Positions 47,390-56,334 of a DNA stretch of 64,000 bases are shown piece by piece. Position 1 is the first letter of the stretch. The number at the start of each line of letters is the position of its first letter. The notes beneath the pieces were generated by a model. That model was not told the DNA's origin, did no database searches, and was given only the letters and a program-made list of their open reading frames with translations. Source of the DNA: Talpa occidentalis (taxonomy: Eukaryota > Chordata > Mammalia > Eulipotyphla > Talpidae); NCBI RefSeq assembly GCF_014898055.3, contig NW_023601433.1:15548141-15612140 (forward strand). Direction: 5' to 3'. The position numbers and the translations under genes were made by a program.

Positions 47390-47780
47390 ATCACGAAGCT
47401 TCGCCACTCATCAAGAAACCAGCCCCAATTAATTAAATTGATAATATAGAAAAAAGGGTGGTGATTAATGCTTTTTATTCCTCTGGTTTGATGAAATGCA
47501 CATAGTCAAATCTAATTAATTTCACCTCCACAACAGTGGAGTGATGACTCAGATGGCAAGGTGCACAATTATAGGATGCTCAGATCTCCTTATGGGAAGG
47601 CTGAGTGCAGAGTCTTACCTTCCTAACTCATTTTTAAGCCCCCTCTGTATAGGGAAGCACTAATTTACTTAGAGATCCTTGATATGCTAATTACGAATCA
47701 CTCTCACCTACTCATTAGAGTAACTCCCCCAAGGAATTCCCGCATCCTTTTAACTCTGTACTAATTACAGGTCTATTCTT
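47390..47780. promoter_or_regulatory. Candidate conserved non-coding element, homeobox-rich
   Basis: Between a MaLR LTR and a MIR lies a block with many TAAT/ATTA cores: 'CCAATTAATTAAATTGATAA' near 47425, 'CTAATTAATTTC' near 47512, 'GATATGCTAATTACGAATCA' near 47682 and 'GTACTAATTACAG' near 47758. The octamer-like ATGCTAAT is included. This density suggests a homeodomain/POU-bound enhancer; it is inference from motifs. Confidence 0.3.
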
Positions 47781-47784
47781 AAAG

Positions 47785-47950
47785 TACAGTGGAATGGTAA
47801 AGAATGAGACAGACCTGGGTTGGAATCCGGATTCCTCAACTTACTGTGTAATTTTAGACAAGTTACTTAGTCTCTTTGACCCTCGGTTACATTACCTGTA
47901 ATGTGATAATCACACCCATCTATGCTCTGAGAACTGTGAAGAACCAACTT
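47785..47950 (+). mobile_element. MIR remnant
   Basis: 'AGAATGAGACAGACCTGGGT', 'GGAATCCGGATTCCTCAACT', 'TAGACAAGTTACTTAGTCTC' and 'GTTACATTACCTGTAATGTG' run in clear MIR order over most of the element. It is non-coding. Confidence 0.8.
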
Positions 47951-49519
47951 CAAGCCCTCGATAGGGCCATGGTAAGTCAGCAGCAGAGATTGCTGGCCGA
48001 TGTTTTTGCATTAAACTAATCTGTATTTTGATGATTCATTAATTCCAACTGATTTCTTTCTGATAAACACAAATATAGCAGGATTTATCTTTTCTGTTTC
48101 TTTGGCTATTAGAGCAACTTTCTCTCAGTGAAAAAGTCTTGGCATTCCATTAAAGTTTCTTCAATTATAAAATGGTGAAATAGATTTCAGAAGTAAGAGT
48201 AGAGCTTTCTCTTCACGTTGGTATCTTCCAGTTTATCACACAGATTAGACTAGTTTTAGGAGGGTATAAGGAATCTTGTGTCTTTTTTCATACATTTTAT
48301 GTTCTTTGATGTTCAGAAAAGGAGTTTTCTTGCCTTTTAGGCCATTTTAGAGACAACCTTCAGCATTCACTTTGTGTCTTATTTGATCATCTATTCTACG
48401 AAACACAGGAATTTGTGAGATAAATCTGCTCACGAGTGCCTTTTGATCCATACAAAGGTAAGAAGGTAGGGTACAGGGAGTCTTTCAGGGAGACAAGACA
48501 GGCTATAAAGGGTCAAAGATGGGAAAATTAAACCTAACGGAGGAGTATCTGTTGGCACAAGACCTGAAGATTCAGAAAGGTAGTGAGAGAAAAAGCAAAT
48601 TAATTAATATGTCAGCATTATGAGGAACCAAGCTTTTAATGGAAAATGTTTTATAAAAGAATAAAGATGATGAGAAAAAAACTTTACAATACTAAATTTT
48701 ATTTGGAGCACCAACATAAACTCATGCTTTTTCATGCTTTTTGTTTTTGTTTTTTTAATAAAAGTAGTATTTTCTAGCTCTGTCCACAGAAAGGACTTAG
48801 AGGCATTGATAACTCAATCATGAACATGCATGTTATCTAGATTTCTCACATTAAATGAACTAGCCCTCCTTTGAGAACTGCTAAGTCCAGGTTGGGGCAG
48901 GAGGAGTCTGAGATCATCACCCTGAGCCAGAAAGCAAGGTACTACACAAAGACTCAGAGTGACGTCGAAAGGATGTGGGCATCCTGCCGGACTGGGCACC
49001 ATTTGAGCATCAAAGAGATTGCAATTGATAGTAGCATTGTGTGGTTGGCAAAGAGCACTTTCCACGATGGCTGTGGGTGTACATGGTGCACCTGTGTCTG
49101 TGTGAGTGTGTTCCTATGTGCTGTTTGCTTTTACTAAATGTCCTTTTACTGAGACACAAGGTCTATGCTTCTCCCTCTTTAATCCAGATTGGTGTCTGTG
49201 ATAACTCCAACACAGAGAGAATGACAAATGTAACGCTGTCTCCCTCAGAATACTAGCACTTGATACTCTACTGTGAGGAAGTCAAAACAAGCACCTGGAG
49301 GGGACCATGTGGGGAGGAACTGAGGCCCCCAGCCCTTAGCCAGGACCAGCAAGCAGGATGTAAGGCAGCCTTTACACTATCCCAGCTCCCATTCCCCCCA
49401 TGTCCCAGCTGAGACATGCAGACACAAATTACTCCTGCGGTGCTCTGTTCACAGTCCTGAGCCACAGAATCGTAAGCACAACAAAATGTTGTCCCGTGCC
49501 ATTCTACTTTTAGATCCTC
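47951..49519. other. Non-coding stretch, no recognised element
   Basis: No gene and no nameable repeat. A T-rich simple run lies at about 48740-48757. Confidence 0.35.
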
Positions 49520-50135
49520 TATTTATTAGCATTTTAAAAAATTATGGCAAAATAACCATAACGTGAAACTTGTCATCATAGCCATTTTTAAGTGTACAGT
49601 TCACTGGCATTAAATACATTTATCATGTTGCATAACCATCACTGAACTCATCACCTTACCAAGTTATAAAACTCAGCATCCATTAAACACTAACTCCCCA
49701 CTTCTCACTCTCACCAGCTCCTGACAATCACCATTCTGTTTTCTTTTTTTTTTAAAAGATTTATTTTTATTTATTTATACAAGCACTGGGTACAGTCAGA
49801 AGTGCAGGAGGGTGAAAGAATTCACCAGAGCCACAGCAGGGAACAGAACAGGCAGAAGGACCGAAGTACACTGCTGAGGGGAGCAGTGGGTGGTAGGAGA
49901 GGTCTGCGCGCCATGTGGGATCCTCCTCTGGTGGCCGGGAGCATCCGGGGATCGAACCGGCGCTGCAGAGGCCGGGGGCAGCTTCGCAACCCAGCGCTCA
50001 ACCGCTGCGCCACCCGGGAGGCCCACCTTCTGTTTTCTTTCCCTATAAATCTGATGACTCAAGGTTTGTCATGCAAGTAGAATCATACAGTATTTGTTTT
50101 CTGCTTATGTTTGGTGATAAAAAACTGCTGACACT
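49520..50135 (-). mobile_element. Old LINE-1 3' UTR, antisense, split by a SINE
   Basis: Left part 'TTTTTAAGTGTACAGTTCAC', 'TGTTGCATAACCATCACTGA' and 'CACCATTCTGTTTTC'. After the SINE it resumes with 'CCCTATAAATCTGATGACTC' and 'GTAGAATCATACAGTATTTG'. This is the common 3' UTR of old L1M-type elements, in antisense. The SINE fits exactly between the two halves. Confidence 0.78.
49747..50024 (-). mobile_element. tRNA-headed SINE, tail type A, in old L1
   Basis: Minus strand GGGCCTCCCGGGTGGCGCA with intact B box GGTTCGATCCC, through the 'CCACATGGCGCGCAGA' middle to the 'TGTACCCAGTGCTTGTATAAATAAATAA' tail. Well preserved, including CpG sites in the head. The duplication CATTCTGTTTTCTTT / CCTTCTGTTTTCTTT flanks it. 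Confidence 0.95.
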
Positions 50136-50520
50136 TACCAGTCTGATGTATTGCATCACCTTTGACTGGACATTTTCTGGAAATTAGGGGGAAAAAACCT
50201 ATAAAATAAATTTCTGATATAATTTGGGAAATTTGAATATAAATGTACATTAAATGATTTTAGAGAATTATTTTACTCTTACCCGCTAAGTCATATTTGG
50301 AGCTTAAACATTGTCACACAACATAGAAATGCTTTGGGACACACAAATATACATGTGTTTAGTGATAAAGCAATTAAGGGAAAAGGTTCACAAGACTTGA
50401 ATCTAGATGAAGAGTATATTGGTACTCATCGTAATTTGCTTCTAACTCTTTTATATGTTTGACTTTTTGATAATCCAGAGTTAAAAGAAATAACTAAAGA
50501 CAGGAATGTTGAAAATCCAA

Positions 50521-50788
50521 TTTTTTTTAAAGATTCATTTATTTATACAAGAACCGGGGTACAGGCCAGATGCACAGGAGGGTGAGAGTTGCGGGGAACA
50601 GAGACAGAGCGGGGAACAGAACAGGCAAACTGATGAAATACACTGCTGAGGGGAGCAGTGGGCGCAACAGGAGAGGTCTGACATGCCCTGTGGGATTCTC
50701 ACCGGCCAGCCAGGATCGAACCCACGCTGCAGAGGCTGCGGACAGCTTCACAGTGTGGCGCTCACTGCCTGCACCACCAGGGAGGCCC
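50521..50788 (-). mobile_element. tRNA-headed SINE, mixed tail
   Basis: Minus strand GGGCCTCCCTGGTGGTGCAG, B box GGTTCGATCCTG, body, then a tail reading 'CTGTACCCCGGTTCTTGTATAAATAAAT'. It combines the type-B 'CTGTACCCC' with the type-A 'TATAAATAAA' end. The duplication GAAAATCCAATTTTT / AAAAATCCAATTTT flanks it. Confidence 0.92.
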
Positions 50789-50803
50789 AAAAAATCCAAT
50801 TTT

Positions 50804-52539
50804 GTGTGGATAACATTATTTGGGGAATCTTACTAAAATTCTGATCCTACATCCAAAGAGCTGGATTGATCAGTCTCCCAGCTATGCATTTTTGAACTAA
50901 CACTCCAGGCGATTCTGGACACCTGAGAACATTTTAGTTTGAGAGGAAGCCCATGACATAGAAGCAAAACCTAAAGAAGCATCTGGGGATCATTCTGAGC
51001 CAGAGAGGGGGGCAGAGCTCATGGCACACACTGTTTGTGGGGAGTCTCTTGAGATGAGAAGCAGTGAGTCGATTTGGAAACCTGTTTAGTGAGTGTTGAC
51101 TGTGACTAGCAAAGGGATTTTCAGAGTATGTAATTGGACTTAAGGCAGGAGTCAGTGACCACAGGGCAGTTGCTGTGGCAGAATGGAGCCCATCCCTACA
51201 CAGAAGGAAGGGACAATGTTGAGGGCCCCTTCAGTGCTTTTGTGAACAATATTTCATTGAAATTTTATTGGAATGTACTCAAACTAGGTAGCTGTTATTG
51301 ATTTCTCCCACTTGTAGGCAAAAATAAGCTCAGAGGCATTCAATGATATCTTCAGGGTTAAAAAAAGCAATCGGTTTTCCACTCATGAATGTTTCCCACT
51401 GTGCCATGTTATTCCAGAATAGAGGTCACTGGAGTCTGAGATGAGACAGGCTGTGTTTGAGAGGCACTGTTAGAATCCAGATGGACTGGGGGGCTTGGAT
51501 CGTCTCACGTCAACACGGAACATGTCTTGTCTCCTTCACACAGTCATTGTGAACATAAAATAAGACATTGCTTATGAAACCTTGGTATTTGCTCCTGGCA
51601 CATTTTCAACGTTCACTATGTAATAGCTATGGATGTTTTGTAGTTGGAAACACTGGGGTGATAGTAGGAGGCATGGAGAATGAAGTAAGCTATTCCTTTG
51701 TTCTTTCTTCATCATTTCAAAACTGAGACTTTTGTCATCAACTCTGGAAATAAAAACACTGACAATCTCATCACGAGACTGAATACAGTGTTTAATAATG
51801 TCAAGGAAACTTGCACACCTGCCTGATCTTTCCATCATGGCCTTGTATTCGTGGGATGCAGGGCACCTGTCAGCTGCCTTTGCCATCTTCTTGGGAGCAT
51901 TTGGAAACTGGTGGTCGTGGAGCAAACCCGCAGTGGGCAGACGTCTGAGCCGGCTGAAGCTCTTAACATAGTGAAAGCATTTTGAGAACTCTCTGCATTG
52001 CTCTCTCCTCTCACGTCTTCCTCTCCTTCTGTTTTATTTGTCCTTATTTGGTTCCCTTTCAGGGGAGTCTTATACTGATTCCCTTTACATTTTTCCACTC
52101 TTTACTCTGCTAAATATAATTTTTATTTCCATTTTTATGACCTCATTTAAAAATTGCCCCCAAACTCTAGCACTGTCAGGTAGGTAAATCTGATTACATG
52201 ACGATGTTAGAATTATGTTTGACTTCATTTTAAACCTGTGTGTGGAAAACAAAGAGGAACAAATGAAGGAAATGGTCCTCCTTTGTATCTGCTTCATTCA
52301 AAACAATGAATAAAAATGGTTATTAATTTGAAAGGTTGAATCCTAAAGAAGAAATACAAGTGACGGCTTGATAATTAAATATGGACATTATTCACAGGCA
52401 GCTAAAACATGAGTTCAGAGCATCTTTGTAAATCTATATTAATAAAATCGATAGCACTTCACGTAAGCATATTTTTAGTTTGGTATTCATTCACCCTAAT
52501 AATACTTTATCCCTTTTACTTTTATTACTTCATTTTGGT
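50804..52539. other. Non-coding stretch, mostly unplaced
   Basis: No gene is supported. A 117-codon minus-strand frame at 51572-51925 has no recognisable domain. Around 51240-51350 there is a faint old-SINE look ('AAGCTCAGAGGCATTCAATG'). Confidence 0.35.
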
Positions 52540-52790
52540 CTCCCTGTGCTTTGCTATCATTAAAGTACATTAGTTACTATGGTGATGGCCGTGTAGGAGA
52601 TGTGTGTGGAAGGCACACGGGGGTACCCACAGCTATAAATGAGATACGATTTATACACCAGATGAACACTAGAGCTGGGAGCTGAAATAATTAAGGAAGT
52701 GACTTGTATAAATTCTTTTTGTAAATGATGTGGGTATCCCATTTGATTATCTGATAAATAAATTTAAATTAACCCCTTATTAGCACTCTT
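52540..52790. promoter_or_regulatory. Candidate conserved element with RFX X-box
   Basis: A repeat-free 250-base block between unplaced sequence and a SINE. It contains X-box-like GTTACTATGGTGAT at 52573-52586, then 'GAAATAATTAAGGAAGT' and 'AATTTAAATTAACCCCTTATTAG' homeobox-type cores. The combination suggests an enhancer; conservation cannot be tested here. Confidence 0.35.
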
Positions 52791-52885
52791 GTTGCACAAA
52801 GGAGTATCTCTGAATGTTTTCTATTTTATTTGAGATCCCTATTTGATGCAAGAATTTTATTGTGACCCTACCCATTATCTTTTCT

Positions 52886-53161
52886 TTCTTTTCTTTTAAG
52901 ATTTATTTATTTATGCATACAAAAGCTGGGGTACAGGCCAGAGAGGTGTGGGAAGTAAGAGGATTCACCAGAGACAGAGTGGGGAACAGAAGAGGCAGAT
53001 TGACTAAAAGCACTGCTGAGGGGAGCAGCAGGCGAGGCAGGAGAGGTCTGCAGCACCATGTGGGTAGCTTCCTGGGCCAGTCGGGGATCAAACTCATGCT
53101 GCAGAGGCTGAGGATTGGTTCAAAGTATGATGCTCAACCCCTTGCGCTACCAGGGAGGCCC
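52886..53161 (-). mobile_element. tRNA-headed SINE, tail type B
   Basis: Minus strand GGGCCTCCCTGGTAGCGCAAGG to the 'CTGTACCCCAGCTTTTGTATGCATAAATAAATAA' type-B tail. The duplication CCATTATCTTTTCT is present on both sides (from about 52871 and at about 53163). Confidence 0.94.
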
Positions 53162-53589
53162 ACCATTATCTTTTCTGATGACATTCTGAGAGATTGTCCT
53201 TTGAATGGCAATTTATGTCATTTCTCAAGCAGTTGCTAAATGCATGGTGTCCAAAGACCTTTATGTGGGTTTTATAGTGCAGGAAATTTTAGCTCATTGT
53301 CTCTGTGGTAATTGTGGTTGGTGTATAAGTGATAAATTCAGCAGAAACAATCTACTATAGGGAATGGTGAAGCAGGAAAAACTAAATGAGTGTGAGATTT
53401 TTCTCCACAAGGAAAGCTTGGCTGCCATGCTGTCACTTGCCACCTACACTGCCACCCAGAGGGAGGGTACTAGGTGCTGTCTCCAACCACATGTTCTTCC
53501 CCTGTTTATTCTTCCATGTCTGCCAGGATGTGTAAACACACAGCAACCAGTTACCATTGTTGTGGTTTTTGGAGTCTGTGGGTTCGGAG

Positions 53590-54180
53590 TGTTGGGCCCT
53601 TGGGTTCACTTTGGGAAAGGTGTCACCAGAGCTCCTGTTTCAGCGACACGCGGCAAATTTCCAGGCGAGTTTCTCCATGATACAGAGGCATTAGTTATAT
53701 TTAAAGGGCAGGTTTATTAGGGAAAGGGATGGAAGAATGAAGGACACTTGCATAGACTCAAGCAGGCAGGAAGAGCTGCCCCAGAAGGGACAGGTTTGCT
53801 GAGAGAGGTCTGCATGGTTGCAGGCGGGCGGCCTTAACAGGTCATGGGCAGTCAGGGAGCTGCTGCCCTGCAGGAGAGAGTTGGTGAAAAGAGGCACCTG
53901 CCTAGGCACAGGTGGGGCAGTTGGAGTGCTGCCCCCAGCCACTGCAGACACTGCACTGACCTACTCTTCTGTTTGAGAGGGACTCACTCCTTGTGAGCTG
54001 TCAGTTGGCTGCTAATTTTGGGTAACTGCAGAATCTGAAAGGGACCAGAGATTCCACAATGGGCTCAATCTCCATATCTTTACCTTTGGTGTCAGTTGGG
54101 CTCAATCTCCATATCTTTACCCTTGGGCCTGTGCTCCAAACACTCCCAACAGCAGTTTGATCCCTGCTTGGATCTTATGC
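53590..54180 (-). repeat. LTR-like repeat, family unknown (copy 2)
   Basis: 'GGGCCCTTGGGTTCACTTTG', 'AAAGGGCAGGTTTATTAGGG' and 'GCATAGACTCAAGCAGGCAG' match 44985-45180 in order and spacing. It is longer and more GC-rich than copy 1 and has a tandem duplication at 54061. Polyadenylation-like signals lie on the minus strand. An ERV-type LTR is inferred; family unknown. Confidence 0.45.
54061..54122. repeat. 37-bp tandem duplication
   Basis: GGGCTCAATCTCCATATC starts at 54061 and again at 54098, and the match continues for at least 24 bases. Two copies only, inside the LTR-like repeat. Confidence 0.85.
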
Positions 54181-55302
54181 TTTGTAATCTAGGCATCTGT
54201 GCCTAAGGATACTAGTTTCCATAGCTGTATCAATGGCTATGCTAATTTTTTCTCCCCCCACCTCCTTGTGAGCCAGATTTCTGGTCTAGTGGTGCACCTC
54301 CTTTTCAGTTTTTTTTCTATTCTTGTCCTCTATCACCATCACTGAGGATGGGGCTGGATGTGACAAAGGTCGTTTATTTTTTGCACAGCAAGACCACACT
54401 GCTTCCCATCGGCACACTGAGTGAGTCTATGTACCTTGGTGGGCAGCTGGAAGCTTGGAATTGTTGCATTTTTAAATTGCATTCCACTGTTTCCAGCTGG
54501 ACTTCATTCTTATCCTCTGCTTATGTCCCTACGACTTTCCTTGTCTTATGAATGGATTTTCCCATCTTAATGTATTTCTAACACAGTGACATCTTTTGTT
54601 GCCAATGGCCAGTGTCAGGGTTAGGAAACATGTGATAAGTCACACATGTCTGTAGGGTTGTTTTGATTACTTACGAATGCTGGAGGAAAAATGTTATGGA
54701 AGAAGGATGCTTTGTAGATGCAAGCTATCAAATTCTAATTAGAATAAAGATATTTTCAGCAGGGATTATGTGAATGACCAGAAAGAGTTCAGGGCATAAG
54801 AACTGGATGAGACATGTTATTCCAAAGCAGGTAAAAAAAAATGTCATTAACAGTAAATTGATAAAGAGACTTCCACATTAAAACGTCTCTAATATTGATG
54901 AGACATTAAAAGAGATGAGAAATATTAAATTAATAGTTTAGAGGATAATGTGAACTATGTTTATTAGTAGTATGTTTAGAGGAGCAAAGTTTAACATTCA
55001 ACAAGGCAGGTGGGATACGGTTGGTTGAAATCAAGGTCATGTCATTTCTGCCTGGGAAATAATTTTCTATACTCATAATGCTTCTCCTGAAATATAGATC
55101 TTTTGCCCTAGGCTTCAAAAACATGATATTCATCCTTTGAGCTAAAGGGAACATTGATTTTATTGCATTTATTAAGTTATCTTTTTTTCTGTTTACGCAT
55201 TTCCATTTAGATCTGAGAACACAAACATCAAAAAAGCTTGAGTCCACTTATTTAAATGTTTAGTGAGTTCTTTGTCAAACTTGAGCTCTCTAAGAATTTC
55301 AA
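54181..55302. other. Non-coding stretch, no recognised element
   Basis: AT-rich DNA between the LTR-like repeat and the SINE that carries the palindrome. No gene and no nameable repeat family. Confidence 0.4.
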
Positions 55303-55326
55303 AGATAGTGGATTAGTTTTTAAAGA

Positions 55327-55327
55327 T

Positions 55328-55382
<55 letters not shown>
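55327..55382. repeat. (TTTA)n microsatellite
   Basis: About 13 TTTA units, expanded from the SINE's ATAA tail. It is the longest such expansion among the SINE copies in the window. Confidence 0.95.
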
Positions 55383-55386
55383 CAAG

Positions 55387-56083
55387 TGTTAGGGGGAAAA
55401 GGATGTCCCAAAGCTAATTTCATACAGGCTTTGTGGACTCCACCCCCACCCCAGGCCAAAGCCAAAGACACTGGGAATTTCAAATCCCATCACCACCAAA
55501 GGGAAGGTGGCTGGGACCTGAGGGTGGGGTTAAGCAGCCAGGTGGAGATAAAAGGCAGACACCTGGGTTTTGTGGATTCCCCATTTTTGGCTCTCGGCCA
55601 GCTCGCAGCGTCCGGCCAGCTCTGAGAGTGACTTTGGGTTTTTAGGTCGTAGGATTGGGTAGGACGCATTAAAGACTTTATTTTCCTATTTTTTTCTTGA
55701 GTTGTATTTTTTTTTTTGTAAATAAAAGGTTTATTTACAAGAGAAAAGGAAATAAGGAAAATGTACAACTCAGGGAGAAAATAGGGAAATAAAGTCTTTA
55801 ATGCGTCCTACCCGATCTGATGACCTGGAAACCCAAAGTCACTCTCAGAGCTGGCCGGACGCTGCGAGCTGGCCGAGAGCCAAAAATGGGGGATCCCCAA
55901 AACCCACGTGTCTGCCTTTTATCTCCACCTGGCTGCTTAACCCCACCCTCAGGTCCCAGCCACCTTCCCTTTGGTGGTGATGAAATTTGTAGTTCCCAGT
56001 GTCTTTGGCTTTGGCCTGGGGTGGGGGTGGAGTCCACAAAGCCTGTATGGAATTAGCTTTGGAACATCCTTTTCCCCCTAACG
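55387..56083. mobile_element. 697-bp palindromic insertion: two LTR-like arms tail to tail
   Basis: The left arm (55387 to about 55706, plus strand) and right arm (about 55762-56083, minus strand) are inverted copies, about nine bases in ten identical by eye. Each arm starts TGTTAGGGGG (the right one CGTTAGGGGG) and ends near TTGTACA (right arm) or TTGTAT (left arm). Each holds a TATA-like GATAAAAGG (55547 and the reverse at 55915) and an ATTAAA polyadenylation-type signal about 120 bases further on (55668; reverse at 55797). This is LTR architecture. The centre is AT-rich with a small perfect dyad at 55718-55738. CAAG lies on both sides (55383-55386 and 56084-56087), as for a 4-bp target duplication. 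A foldback DNA element is the main alternative. Confidence 0.8.
55718..55738. repeat. Dyad at the palindrome centre
   Basis: GTAAATAAA and TTTATTTAC pair perfectly around a three-base AGG loop. Its right half plus the next bases (TTTATTTACAAG, 55731-55742) repeats the left SINE flank at 55375-55386. This suggests that a bit of flanking DNA was carried into the centre when the palindrome formed. Confidence 0.8.
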
Positions 56084-56334
56084 CAAGCACTGGGTACAGT
56101 CAGAAACCCGCGGGAGGGTGAGAGAATTCACCAGAGCCACAGAGAGGAACAGAACAGGCAGACTGACGAAATATACTGCTGAGGGGAGCAGCGGGCTCAG
56201 CAGGAGAGGTCTGTCGCACCATGTGGGACCCTCGCTGGCAGCCTGGGATTGAACCGGCTCTGCAGAAGCTGTGGGCAGCTTTGCAGCCCAGAGCTCAACT
56301 GCTGCGCCACCAGGAGAGGCCCAGATAGTGGATT

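Larger units (their letters stand above)
55315..56322 (-). mobile_element. tRNA-headed SINE, tail type A, interrupted by a palindrome
   Basis: Left piece 55315-55386 is poly-A/ATAA tail in reverse, with a long (TTTA)n. Right piece 56084-56322 is the rest of the SINE from 'GCACTGGGTACAGTCAG' to 'GAGAGGCCC', with body, 'GGGTCCCACATGG' middle and worn B box. The SINE's own duplication AGATAGTGGATT is intact at 55303-55314 and 56323-56334, so the SINE came first and the 697-bp insert later. Confidence 0.93.

Noticed and set aside
44985..54180. A complete provirus between two LTR-like copies
   Set aside because: The interval contains MIR, MaLR and SINE sequence and no recognisable retroviral gene remnants.
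55433..56037. Two matching open frames of 70-80 codons on opposite strands
   Set aside because: They mirror each other because they lie in the palindrome arms, over LTR-like regulatory sequence. No start context, domain or transcript evidence supports a protein.
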